Assembly: GCA_023205875.1 (NCBI GenBank)
Contig: CP060755.1
Coordinates: forward strand, 806,001 to 870,000
Direction: 5' to 3'
Length of the DNA stretch: 64,000 nucleotides
Origin: Chloropicon primus
Taxonomy: Eukaryota; Chlorophyta; Chloropicophyceae; Chloropicales; Chloropicaceae
Part shown: positions 9,866 through 18,718 of the stretch, piece after piece
How the letters are laid out: each line of letters opens with the position of its first letter
Numbering within the stretch: position 1 is the stretch's first letter
Made by a program: the position numbers and the translations under genes
Notes under the pieces: generated by a model
What the model was told of the DNA's origin: nothing
Database searches by the model: none
What the model saw: the letters and a program-made list of their open reading frames with translations, nothing else

Positions 9866-10269
9866 CCTCCTCCCTCCTCGGCTCCTCTGCCACTTCTCTC
9901 TCCTCCCTCGATTCCCTAGCTCTAGCATATAGTGTACAAAATAGTACACTCATAAAACATCAATAAGATCTTATCCATTAAACAGAGAGCCCGGGGGTCT
10001 GGTCTGGGGGAGGGGCGGTTATTGAAGGGGGAGGGACGGTTGTTGAAGGGAATCGTGGAGGGCGGAGGTCCTGCCACTCGATAGATCGTCTCGCGGGCTT
10101 TCCACTGGTACCGGTCTTGGCCTGGTTCGGAAAGGAACGAGGCAGGGGAGAGGAGAGGAACCGTGTTGGAGGAGGGGAAGGCGTGGTCTGGTCTGGGGAG
10201 GGGCGGTTGTTGAAGGGGGTTGTGGAGGGCGGGGGTCGTGCCACTCGATAGATCGTCTCGCGAGAGGGG
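9866..10269. other. Divergent intergenic region with a duplicated 80-95-nt block
   Basis: No gene seen apart from the promoters of the gamma-glutamyltransferase-like gene (left) and a small plastid-protein gene (right). Most of it is the direct repeat listed separately. Confidence 0.6.
9998..10262. repeat. Imperfect direct repeat, about 185 nt apart
   Basis: The block from about 9998-10092 (GGTCTGGTCTGGGG ... CACTCGATAGATCGTCTCGCG) recurs with small indels at about 10183-10262. The first copy has an extra internal duplication of GGGACGGTTGTTGAAGGG type. Both copies end just before 10270, where the next gene begins. Confidence 0.8.
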
Positions 10270-10882
10270 ATGGGGATGATGTTGCACGGGCGCGGTGGTC
10301 GGGTGGTCGGGCTGGAGAGCCCCCGCGTTCCTCCCCTGTCCGTGAGGAGGAGCCAACGGTGCTGTGGGAGGAAAGGCTTCTTCGAGTGGTGGAAGAGCTC
10401 CGACGAGGACGCAAGTCGGTTCGGAGAAAAAGCCAAGGAGAAAATGCATCAGCAGCAGCTGGAGATGTGAGTTTTTGAGCTTGGCGCGCACCCTGCGCAG
10501 GATAGACCCGCACCCTTGGCTGACTGAGTGACTGACCGTGTTTCTCTCCCTTCGTCTTCGTCGCAGTCTGCGGGCGAGGAAGGACAAAGCCAAGGGGGCG
10601 CAGAACGCCGAGCGCGTGAAGCAGAGGAGGGCAGAGGTGTCCAAAATGATGCGGAAGAAACCGAAGCGGGGGGACGAGAAGAAGGAGCCGCGAGTCCAGA
10701 AGTACGACGAGCCGGAAAACAGCATTCCGATACCGATGGCGTCCTTCGGAATTCCAAAGTACGACGGGGGCGAGCGGTTCGATCTGGCCGCGCCATATTG
10801 CGACGAGGGTTATGTCGACGAGGAGGCGGACGTGATGAAGAAGCTCCTGGGCTTCTTCAAGGGGGGGGCGAAGGAGGATTGA
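10270..10882 (+). CDS. Small basic protein with plastid-like N-terminus, unknown function (two exons)
   Basis: I do not recognise a named family. Exon 1 is 10270-10466 and exon 2 is 10567-10882, with a GTGAGT donor and CGTCGCAG acceptor giving a 100-nt intron and a 170-residue protein. The N-terminus (MGMMLHGRGGRVVG...) is basic like a transit peptide; the middle is Lys/Arg-rich (RARKDKAKGAQNAERVKQRR). The C-terminus has a motif that seems conserved in plant plastid proteins of unknown role, from memory: SIPIPMASFGIPKYDGGERFDL then a DEEADVMKKL helix. It converges on lycopene cyclase. Confidence 0.7.
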
Positions 10883-10960
10883 ACTTCAAGAAGAACGATG
10901 GTAACCTTCGCCTTGCCAGTTCTGAATGTTTACATTTTGCACATTCTCTCTCTCTCTCTC

Positions 10961-12622
10961 TCAGTTGTCCTTCAGGTATCTCTTGTCGGTGCCCCTGGCA
11001 ATCCCCGCGAGCATGCCAACGAGGCCCGGCAGGCCCTTGGCGACGAGGCTGAACCTCATGTCCCACGAGCTCTTGCTGAAGAGGGACAGGCCGAAAACGA
11101 TGAGCTCGGGCAGAGAGAGCCTGCTCGAGAGGAAGCCCTGCCAGTGAAAGTCCGACAAGCTGAAGAAGGCGGAGAAGAACTCCCTCGTGTTTGCCAGATC
11201 CAGGGATAGGAGAACCTCCATCCCAAAATTGAAGAACTCCCTCTGCGCGAGCCTTTCCTCCGGCCAGGCGGCATCCCACACCTCGACCGACAGGTCGTTG
11301 GCCTCGTTCCCCGTCTCCACGAAGGCGTCGCTACTCGAGGAGGAGGACTCCGCTTGCCTCGGGGAGCTCGCCGCGGGCATCCTGACTTCCGATCCGATCT
11401 TCGGCTGCCCCCCACCCAGGATGTCGATGATGGAGTCTGCCAGCCCCGGCGCGGCGCCGAGCATCCTGGAGACCATGTAACCCGTGCTCGGGTGGACCAT
11501 GCCAGCCGTGCCCCCGATGCCCAGCACCCTCTGCGGGACGTAGGGCAGCGAGCTTCCCATCGGAATGAGGCAAAACTCCTCCTCGTGGACGCTCTTTATG
11601 TTTATGCCCAGGTGCCTGAGCCTGGCCTCCATCCTCTCCTTCAGGTCGTCGAAGGGAACCGCCGGCCTTGCGACCAAGGAAGTCTCCTCCAGGAAGATCT
11701 CCGTCTCGCTGAACGGCATGGCGTACAGGAAGGTCGGCGTCCTGTCGTTCCTCGCCTTCAGCTCTGGCAAGTCCCTGAGGTGGTCGTCCCTCCAGTCCAT
11801 GAAAAGCATCTTGTCTAGGTCGAAGGGGTGCTTGTCCACCTCGACGAGGACCCCGTACGCCCCCTGGTAGCCCGGATCGTAGTCATCCCGGAACTGAACG
11901 AATTTCTTCGCGTGCCCCGTCGCGTCCAGCACGAGCTTCCCCCTGAGCTCCGTGCCATCGCTGCAGGTCACCACCGAGTACCCGCTCACGCTGAGTGGCA
12001 GGTTGTCCCACCCCATCGCCCCGCCGACCCCCCCGGCGCCCTTGGGCGTGAAGTTCTTCACCTCCTTCGCCAGGGCCTCCTTGAAACGAACCTCGTGCTC
12101 CAGGCAACGCTCGTACAGCCTGGTCTTGAGCTTCTTCCTGTCCACCCTTCCGTAAGGCCGCCTCAGCGTCTTCTCATCCTCGGCCCCGCTGTCCAGGAAA
12201 ACTGTCGCCTCGCTCCAAGTCTTGTCCAAGCAGTCCTCCAGCCCAAGGGCCTCGAACTCGTCGATCCACACGCCGTAGTTGTTGGGCCAAACCGCCGTCG
12301 GTTTCGGGTCCACGACGCACACCTTCCTCCCGCTCGACGCCACCCTCTCCGCGACCGCCAGTCCCGACGGCCCCGCGCCCACGATGACGAGGTCGTAGGT
12401 CGCCGTCCTCCCCTCCTCGCTCGCTCCCTCCGTGGTGGCCTCCCTCTCCACGCCCAAAGCGGACGCCGCCGCGACGCGGCCTTGGCGCACGCACCGCGGG
12501 ACCCCGCCTCGCCCGACGACCGCACTAACCCCCCTCCCCGTCGTCCCCTCCCTCGCACACCTCCTCCACCCGACCCCTTGGCCTCCCACCACCCTCCTCG
12601 TCCTCATCCTCCTCGTCCTCAT
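10961..12622 (-). CDS. LCYB: Lycopene beta-cyclase
   Basis: Plastid flavoprotein that closes beta-ionone rings on lycopene to make beta-carotene. The 553-residue protein has a transit-like N-terminus rich in Arg and Gly, the dinucleotide-binding motif DLVIVGAGPSGLAVAE, the plant cyclase motif PNNYGVWIDEFEALGL, the PYGRVDRKKLK block, FMDWRDDH, FLYAMPFSETEIFLEETSLVARP and the C-terminal GIGGTAGMVHPSTGYMVSRML and LSSRLSLPELIVFGLSLF blocks. These read closer to the beta than the epsilon enzyme. The start is taken at 12622; the frame stays open further but runs into the promoter element at 12655. Divergent from the Ppx/GppA gene. Confidence 0.9.
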   Translation of the reverse strand: MRTRRMRTRRVVGGQGVGWRRCAREGTTGRGVSAVVGRGGVPRCVRQGRVAAASALGVEREATTEGASEEGRTATYDLVIVGAGPSGLAVAERVASSGRKVCVVDPKPTAVWPNNYGVWIDEFEALGLEDCLDKTWSEATVFLDSGAEDEKTLRRPYGRVDRKKLKTRLYERCLEHEVRFKEALAKEVKNFTPKGAGGVGGAMGWDNLPLSVSGYSVVTCSDGTELRGKLVLDATGHAKKFVQFRDDYDPGYQGAYGVLVEVDKHPFDLDKMLFMDWRDDHLRDLPELKARNDRTPTFLYAMPFSETEIFLEETSLVARPAVPFDDLKERMEARLRHLGINIKSVHEEEFCLIPMGSSLPYVPQRVLGIGGTAGMVHPSTGYMVSRMLGAAPGLADSIIDILGGGQPKIGSEVRMPAASSPRQAESSSSSSDAFVETGNEANDLSVEVWDAAWPEERLAQREFFNFGMEVLLSLDLANTREFFSAFFSLSDFHWQGFLSSRLSLPELIVFGLSLFSKSSWDMRFSLVAKGLPGLVGMLAGIARGTDKRYLKDN

Positions 12623-13012
12623 CCTCCTCCCTCCCTCGGACGGACGCCGAATCGGCCAAGTGACGGCTCTTTCGAAAGCCCTAGAAGCGAAGGGTTCGCC
12701 TACGACTCTTTCCCCGTCGTCTCCCACCCGTCCTCGTCGTCCCCTTTCCCTCTCTCTCTCCGCCCTCCGCTACGGATAAACTGGATAGCGTTATCGCTAT
12801 CTCAGCCCCAGGTTTCCAATCAAGTCTGGAGGTCTGCGATGCGAGGCGTTGGATGGTCGCCGCGGTTCCCGAGACGGGCGGAGGCAAGGAGGAAGACGAC
12901 GCGGACGGAGATCCTTGACCCTGGGACGCTCTCTGCTTCCCCGTGGCGCCATCCATCCCAAGGCGCGGCGAAACGAAGGCGAAACAAAGGCGAGAGCTTG
13001 GCTGCTGGGACC
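12623..13012. other. Intergenic region between LCYB and the Ppx/GppA gene
   Basis: Holds the LCYB promoter element at 12655-12682 and a small perfect hairpin GATAGCG-TTAT-CGCTATC near 12784-12801. Part of it (from 12839) could be the N-terminus of the Ppx/GppA gene if the upstream ATG is used. Confidence 0.5.
12655..12682 (-). promoter_or_regulatory. Bipartite TCGA promoter-like element upstream of LCYB
   Basis: Minus strand reads GGGCTTTCGAAAGAG then CCGTCACTTGG, ending about 33 nt before the LCYB ATG. The first TCGA core is perfect; the second is degenerate. Confidence 0.55.
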
Positions 13013-15067
13013 ATGGCGTGGAGATCGATGGGAGCGTCTACGAAGGGGAGGTGTCCTGCGCTGTGGCGACGGCGTCGGATTGTTGCTACGCCGAGAGGGG
13101 CTTCTTCGCCTGGGAGCGGGAGCGGGCCGAGGGCTGTCCGGGACGGCGAGGTGTACCTTCCGGAGGTGGAGGAGGGCGTTCGAAAATGGTCGACAGACGT
13201 TTCGAAGAGCCCTTACTTGAAGGGCTTGGGGGGCGAGGACGGGGCGAAGGACTCGCTGACGCTCTGCGCGGTGGACATGGGGACGAACTCCTTTCATATG
13301 GTCATCGTCAAGGCGGATCCCAAAGGGAACGTCGTGGTGGTGGAGCAGATGAAGGAGGAGGTCAGGATCCTGGGGGGCTCGGGAAGCTTCAACGTGATCA
13401 TGGAGGAGACCGAGGCTTACGCGATATCCGTTCTGCATCGGATGCAGAACATCGCGAGCTCGAAGGGGTGCGACCAGGTGAGACTGGTGGGAACGTCGGC
13501 GGTAAGGGAGGCCAGGAACAGCAACGCTTTCCTTAGGAAGGTGCGCAACGTCACCGGGCTGCAGGTCGAGGTCATCTCCGGTCAGGAGGAGGCGAGGCTC
13601 GTGTACCTCGGGGCGATGCAGGCAGTGCCGATAAGGGACAAGGACGTTTTGGTGGTGGACATAGGGGGCGGGAGCACCGAGATTCTGTACGGGAAGGGGG
13701 GGAAGCCAGCTTTCGCCATTTCGCTTCAGTTGGGTCACTTGAGGTTGTTCGAGCAGTGCATGGGCGCGCTGGACGAAAGTGGGTTCATCCCAGGGGCAAA
13801 GGTTGACGAGTGCAGGTCGAAGGTCCAGCTGGTCCTGAACGAGACCGGGATCAAGGAGGAGCTGCTGGAGTTGATGATGAGCAAGGGCTCGGGCGGGGAG
13901 GCGGGCATGCAAGTGGGGGGCGTGAGCCAAGCGATCGACGTGGCCGTGGGCTGCTCTGGGACCATCGAGCGTGTCGAGGCCATGATTTCTGCCATGAAAC
14001 AGGCGCCCCCTGTCGGCAAGGCGCTCAAAAAGTTTTCGGGCAAGTTCGCGCTGAACGACGACTCGATGGCGGGCAGCACTGGGGCCGGGTCCAAGGTGCT
14101 GTACACGGTTCACGACAACTTGGAGGAGGGCAAGTTCACCAAAGCGGGCTTGAAGGATCTTGTGGCGGTGCTAGTGTCTTGCAAGTCAAGGAAGGAGAGA
14201 TCGAACTTGCCTGGGATGAACATCAAAAGGGTTGATCTGATAGTCTCGGGGGCTTTGATCTTGGAGGGCATCATGGACTACCTGGAACTCGACAGCATGA
14301 CGGTCTCGCCTTTCGCACTGAGAGAAGGAATTATCTTCGACTCGCTGACGAAGAGCATCCCAGGCTTCAAGCCAACCCCGTGCATAAGGCGAGACTCCCT
14401 GATGCAGTTGGCCAGGCGGTTCGATACCGAGAACAGGCTGAGAAGCGCAAAACATTCTGCGAAGCTCGCAAAGCTTTTAGTGGAGAGTCTCAGGAGCGGG
14501 CCGAGACCACCTCCAGCTCTGGAGCTGCTCGACGACAGGTTTGAGTTCTTGCTCGAGGCTGCGATACTGCTGCACAGCGTCGGCATTTTCGTGAACCACG
14601 CCAAGCACCACAAGCATGCTTACTATATCATCAAGAACAGCGACATTTTGCTCGGTTTCACGCCGACGGAAGTTGAGATTTTGGCCCTGCTAGCGCTTTA
14701 CCACCGGAAAAAGTACCCCAACCCGAAGAAGGCAACCATTTCGAGCCTGCCCAAAGAGATCCAGGACCGGATTGTGCTCATGACGGGAATCATGAGGGTG
14801 TGCATTGCGTTGGACAGGAGGAATACAGCCTCTGCGGTGGAGTCTATCCAAGTGCTGCACGACGAGGAGGGGGAGTCGTGCGTCCTCGTCGCCGAGCCCG
14901 GGGTAAACTCTGCCGGCGTGGTTCACGACATCACCTTCGAGCTGTGGGCCGTAAAGCAGGAGTTAGATTACTTTGCATCGACCGTGGGGAGGGCCTTCAC
15001 CGTTGTCGAGGGAGATCGGGCAGAGCCGGATCAGGAGGGGAGCGCGAACCCGTACATAAGCTCGTGA
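13013..15067 (+). CDS. Ppx/GppA-type exopolyphosphatase / guanosine pentaphosphatase
   Basis: Phosphatase of the ASKHA fold that hydrolyses polyphosphate or pppGpp. The 684-residue protein has a basic Ser/Arg-rich transit-like N-terminus, the phosphate-1 motif AVDMGTNSFHMVIV near residue 87, LVGTSAVREARN, and the phosphate-2 motif VVDIGGGSTEI near 214. The C-terminal half has an HD-like domain with FVNHAKHHKHAYYII near residue 526, as in two-domain Ppx/GppA. The start at 13013 has the better context (ACCATGG); an in-frame ATG at 12839 would add 58 residues. Plastids have a ppGpp system and algae store polyphosphate, so either substrate is possible. Convergent with the ODA1-like gene, only 32 nt apart. 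Confidence 0.87.
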   Translation: MAWRSMGASTKGRCPALWRRRRIVATPRGASSPGSGSGPRAVRDGEVYLPEVEEGVRKWSTDVSKSPYLKGLGGEDGAKDSLTLCAVDMGTNSFHMVIVKADPKGNVVVVEQMKEEVRILGGSGSFNVIMEETEAYAISVLHRMQNIASSKGCDQVRLVGTSAVREARNSNAFLRKVRNVTGLQVEVISGQEEARLVYLGAMQAVPIRDKDVLVVDIGGGSTEILYGKGGKPAFAISLQLGHLRLFEQCMGALDESGFIPGAKVDECRSKVQLVLNETGIKEELLELMMSKGSGGEAGMQVGGVSQAIDVAVGCSGTIERVEAMISAMKQAPPVGKALKKFSGKFALNDDSMAGSTGAGSKVLYTVHDNLEEGKFTKAGLKDLVAVLVSCKSRKERSNLPGMNIKRVDLIVSGALILEGIMDYLELDSMTVSPFALREGIIFDSLTKSIPGFKPTPCIRRDSLMQLARRFDTENRLRSAKHSAKLAKLLVESLRSGPRPPPALELLDDRFEFLLEAAILLHSVGIFVNHAKHHKHAYYIIKNSDILLGFTPTEVEILALLALYHRKKYPNPKKATISSLPKEIQDRIVLMTGIMRVCIALDRRNTASAVESIQVLHDEEGESCVLVAEPGVNSAGVVHDITFELWAVKQELDYFASTVGRAFTVVEGDRAEPDQEGSANPYISS

Positions 15068-15099
15068 TTCATTCATAAAAATATTCAAGGGCTAGCAAT

Positions 15100-16701
15100 T
15101 TATTTCTTCTTTTTCTTCGCCCTCTCGTTCCTCTTTATCAGGTTGATCGCCGTCTTCTCCCTAAGCTCGTTCCTGGTCAGTGGCCTGTCCTCCAACTCGT
15201 CTTCGCTATCACTGGATTCGTCCTTCGAGTCCAGCGTGGTGGAAGGGGGATCGATCTGCAGGGCGTAGAGGGACGAAGTCGCTTGCCCGTGCGCTTGCGA
15301 CCTCATCTCGCTCGCGTTGTCTGAAACCGCCTGGTAAGCCGTAGAGTTCATGAACATCATCGACAACTCGGTGGCCCTCTGCTCCACTATGGCCAGGTAA
15401 TGCAGTATGTTCGCTTCCGTGACACCCTCGACAAGGAGCTCCTTTGGGATGACCGCATTGCAGCCGGTCTTGTTGCAGATGCTCACGATCGAGTTTTTGA
15501 CGATCGAAAGCGCCCTGACCACAGACTGGAAGTTTTGCTCCTGCTTCTCCGTCTTTTCCTTGCAGGCAGCAATCTTCTCGTCGTACTCCTTCACCAGCTG
15601 CTTGTGCTGAATCTCGCTCGCTTCGTCTTGGCCCTTGTACTTTTCGATCTCCAGCATGATCTCCTCGATCTGCTCGTCCAGCTTCTCGGACTCTCTCGAC
15701 AAGTCGTTCAAGTAATTGTAGAGGGAGAAGTTCTGCTCCTCGCTGACGATGAAGTTCTTCACGAGCTCGTCCATGTCGGAAGTGCCCGTCGCGTCCTTGA
15801 TCTTCAGGAAAGCCTCCTCAAAGGACTGGACCTTGGACTGCTTCGAGACCTTGTCCTTCACCGAGTTTATCTGGGCCTTGGCTTTCTTGGCCCTCATAGC
15901 GTTGATCTGTTCCACGTGTGCGTTCGCCCTCAGTATGCTGGCCCGCCTCAGTTGCAAGTGCAGCTTCGCGTCCGAGTCAATGACTTGGTTCAGCCCCTGG
16001 AGCTCGTCCTCGAACGTCGACTGCTCCCTGTCCGACTGGGCCCTCAACGCGGCAATCTCGTTTTGCGCCTGGTCCCTCGCCTCGTACGCCACGTTTGACA
16101 CCTCAATCACGTTGGTCATCTCCTTCTTCTTCTCCTGGAGCTCCTTCTCGAGCTTCTTGTAGATCTGGTCGAAGACGACCCTCTCGCGCCTCAGGTTGTC
16201 AATCTCCGTCCGCAGGGACTTGTTCTGCGCCAACGCTTCGTTGAACTTCACCAAGGCCTTGTCCAACCTGTTCTCCAGGATCTTGATTTGCTTGCTAACG
16301 TTCATGGTGTTCTCCCTCGCTGCGTTCACTCCCCCCATGTTCCGGCGCGTCTCCATGCTCTGCTTCCGGAACATCTCGATCTCCCGCTTCAGCTGGTCCG
16401 CCATGATGCGCTCCTCCTCGATCTTGTGGCTATAAAAGTCGGCCTCCTCCTGGGCCTTGTGGATGCTCTTCTTCATGCTCGGAGTCATGGGAGCGAGCTC
16501 GCGCTTCTTGTGCAAAGCAATCTCCGATTTCAGCTGGTTGTTCTCCTGCTTCAGCTTCTCTATCGTGTGCCTCTGCTGCACTATCGTCTTCTGGCTGTCC
16601 TCGCTGTAACTCTTCCTGTTCCCTTCCATGATACGATACTTGCGTTGAAGCTCCGCGAGCTGCATTTCAGCGTCGCTTCCCACCGTACTCGGCCGCGACA
16701 T
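15100..16701 (-). CDS. Outer dynein arm docking complex coiled-coil protein (ODA1 / CCDC63-CCDC114 family)
   Basis: A 533-residue coiled-coil protein that resembles the docking-complex subunit holding outer dynein arms on axonemal doublet microtubules (Chlamydomonas ODA1/DC2; CCDC63 and CCDC114 in animals). Coiled coil runs through most of residues 10-440. Family-like marks, from memory, are IKILENRLDKALVKFNEALAQNK, LRREREVFDQIYKKLE-type spacing (here LRRERVVFDQIYKKLE), and LVKNFIVSEEQNFSLYNYLNDL. The end is Lys-rich (RNERAKKKKK). The ATG at 16701 is chosen; the upstream open stretch is low-complexity. It would act only in cilia, so its presence is a biological point in itself. Confidence 0.68.
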   Translation of the reverse strand: MSRPSTVGSDAEMQLAELQRKYRIMEGNRKSYSEDSQKTIVQQRHTIEKLKQENNQLKSEIALHKKRELAPMTPSMKKSIHKAQEEADFYSHKIEEERIMADQLKREIEMFRKQSMETRRNMGGVNAARENTMNVSKQIKILENRLDKALVKFNEALAQNKSLRTEIDNLRRERVVFDQIYKKLEKELQEKKKEMTNVIEVSNVAYEARDQAQNEIAALRAQSDREQSTFEDELQGLNQVIDSDAKLHLQLRRASILRANAHVEQINAMRAKKAKAQINSVKDKVSKQSKVQSFEEAFLKIKDATGTSDMDELVKNFIVSEEQNFSLYNYLNDLSRESEKLDEQIEEIMLEIEKYKGQDEASEIQHKQLVKEYDEKIAACKEKTEKQEQNFQSVVRALSIVKNSIVSICNKTGCNAVIPKELLVEGVTEANILHYLAIVEQRATELSMMFMNSTAYQAVSDNASEMRSQAHGQATSSLYALQIDPPSTTLDSKDESSDSEDELEDRPLTRNELREKTAINLIKRNERAKKKKK

Positions 16702-17004
16702 CTTTCCCTCACGTAGGGTCAAAAAAAAGAAAAAAAGAAAAAGGTTTGGATTCTTGTGATGTGTCACAAGGTAAGACAAGGCAAGGCAAGGCAAGGCAAG
16801 GAAGACCTCCTTGGGGTCGTCTTGCTTCTCTTGCTCCTTACACCTCCGCTGGGTCTTGCTCTCCTCTCTTGGGGGTTCATTGACTTTTTTTTTGAATGAC
16901 CAAGGACGACTGACTTGGCCTGATCGAAACAAACTTATACGAAAAACACATGGAACCACAGCGGTGAAAATACACTAAGAGGAACGTTTCAGGAAGAACG
17001 CAGG

Positions 17005-17049
17005 GAGTCGTACAAAACCAGGAAATTTACGCCTTGGTTTGTACGACTC
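17005..17049. repeat. 18-bp inverted repeat (hairpin)
   Basis: Arms 17005-17022 and 17032-17049 match at 16 of 18 positions, with a perfect outer 12 bp GAGTCGTACAAA and a 9-nt loop. About 300 nt upstream of the ODA1-like ATG. Confidence 0.75.
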
Positions 17050-17242
17050 ACGGAGGTCGTTGTAGAAGTGTACGTGCGGGAGAAACATTTGCACTTGTGT
17101 GAGACTCTCTGGTTTTGGATAAGCCGAGAGGAGGAAGGGAGTCGAGAGGAGGGAGTCGTGAGGTGTTTGCCGGTCTTTGGTTGGCAGGAAGGGTGTTGAG
17201 AGGTCGAGGAGGTTGCACAGAGGGAAGCGTCTCGTCGAGATC

Positions 17243-17265
17243 GTTCGAAAGAGCCCTCACTAGAG
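17243..17265 (+). promoter_or_regulatory. TTCGAAAGAGCC promoter-like element upstream of EcfT
   Basis: Reads GTTCGAAAGAGCC then CTCACTAGAG; first core perfect, second degenerate. About 210 nt before the chosen ATG. Confidence 0.5.
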
Positions 17266-17473
17266 TTCAGGGGTGAACTGCTTGGACGGTTTTGTCCCGA
17301 GAGAGAGCCGAGGCAGAGCGACAGACAGGAGGGTGATGGACGGGTAGACCGAGAGGGGAGGGGGCGTGAAGGGTGGGAGACCGGTGCGCACGGAGAAGTT
17401 CATCGCGTCTTAAGTTCATCGTGTCCACTGAAATCGCTTGGCCTGGAGGTCCTTTGGGTTGTTGTTGTTATTG

Positions 17474-18592
17474 ATGATGATGGAGAGGGTGAGGGTGGTG
17501 GGAGGGTCGAGGAGGGCCACGAATGTTGCGTCGTGGGGGCTTCGAGAGAGGCGGAGGTCCGTTCAAGAGGGGGAGATCATCCACCGGAGACGTGCACCGT
17601 GTGGGTGTCGGACGACGACGCAACAGCAGCAGGGAGGGAGGAGGGGAGAGACCTCGAGTCCTCTCTGCTCCACCTCGTCCTCCTCCTCCTCCTCCTCGTC
17701 CTCGTCGTTGGGCACGGTTCCAGGAAAGTTCGAGGGGATCTCTAAGGTACTGAGCCGGGTGGTGACGGCCACCTCGATTCCCTACGTCACGTACGTCCCC
17801 AAGCCTGCGAGCGTCCTGCACCACGTGGACCCGAGGCTGAAGCAGATCGTCGCGGCGGTGTGCCTGTTGGTTGCGGCACGGGGGACGATAGAGACCAGGC
17901 TCGCGCTGTGCGTTGGCATCGGGGCCACCTCCGTGCTGTGCCTCCCCAAGTCCTACTCCCTTCAGCAGCTCCTCGGGGTCGTGAAACTCTGCGTGCTCGT
18001 AGGAATCTTCACCCTCCTGGCCGCCGATGCGGTGACGGTCCCCTTGCAGGAGAGGCTGCCGACGGACCCAGACCTTCTCGGCCTGGACCTCTTCAAGGAC
18101 ACCACTTCTTACAAGTACACACTGGCAAACCTGGGAATCATTAAGATCACGAGGAGGTCCGTGAACCTGGCCGCGGCGGCTTGCGCGCTTCAGTTCGCCA
18201 CCATCCAGTCCACGATCATCTGCCTCACGACGACGAGCCCGGAGGAGCTCACCAAGGCGTTCACGGGCTTCTTCCTCCTGCCCTTGAAGTGGTTCCGGCT
18301 CGTGAACGTGAACGAGCTCAGCCTGAGCATTTTGCTCTCGTTCAGGTTTTTGGGCCTCATCTTTGAGGAGCTTCAGAACGTGGCCAAAGGGATGCTGTCC
18401 AGGAACATAAACTGGAAGGACTTGGCCCTCGTGGCGCGGATCGACATCGGGACCACGCTGATCAGCAAGGCTATAAACAACCTGCTTTCGATATCGAACC
18501 AGATAGCAAGGTCCATGATGGTCAGGGGATACAGCGCAAAGTCCTTTGTTCACCCTCACTTGGCCGACGTGAAGGAGAGAGGGAATGAGTGA
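17474..18592 (+). CDS. EcfT/CbiQ-like ABC transporter membrane subunit (ABCI12-like), plastid
   Basis: Transmembrane subunit of an energy-coupling-factor transporter, similar to plant ABCI12. The 372-residue protein has a basic, Ser-rich transit region of about 100 residues, the EcfT entry motif VLHHVDPRLKQIVAAVCLLVAA, then about five or six hydrophobic segments and the C-terminal coupling helix ending ARSMMVRGYSAKSF, which corresponds to the Ala-Arg-Gly motif contacting the ATPases. Bacterial relatives move vitamins, cobalt or nickel; the plant substrate is unsettled. Partner ATPases (ABCI10/11 type) are not in this window. The first open codon is a TTG; the ATG at 17474 is used. Convergent with the FCP1-like gene. 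Confidence 0.85.
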   Translation: MMMERVRVVGGSRRATNVASWGLRERRRSVQEGEIIHRRRAPCGCRTTTQQQQGGRRGETSSPLCSTSSSSSSSSSSSLGTVPGKFEGISKVLSRVVTATSIPYVTYVPKPASVLHHVDPRLKQIVAAVCLLVAARGTIETRLALCVGIGATSVLCLPKSYSLQQLLGVVKLCVLVGIFTLLAADAVTVPLQERLPTDPDLLGLDLFKDTTSYKYTLANLGIIKITRRSVNLAAAACALQFATIQSTIICLTTTSPEELTKAFTGFFLLPLKWFRLVNVNELSLSILLSFRFLGLIFEELQNVAKGMLSRNINWKDLALVARIDIGTTLISKAINNLLSISNQIARSMMVRGYSAKSFVHPHLADVKERGNE

Positions 18593-18718
18593 ATGGATGA
18601 ACGGATTAAAATGCTTCCCCTTATTAAAGCGCGCTACGCTGATGCATTTGCAACCCCTCCCCCCTCCCCCGCGCCCCCTGCCCCGCCGAGCGCCCCTCTC
18701 GCGTCGGATTCCTCCATC

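Larger units (their letters stand above)
16702..17473. other. Divergent intergenic region between the ODA1-like and EcfT genes
   Basis: No gene seen. Contains a GGCAA pentamer run (about 16775-16801), a long inverted repeat (17005-17049) and a TTCGAA element (17243-17265). Confidence 0.6.

Noticed and set aside
11828-12838. 337-codon extension of the Ppx/GppA frame over the lycopene cyclase gene
   Set aside because: Overlaps LCYB antisense and both promoters; no motif; the ATG at 13013 (or 12839) is a better start.
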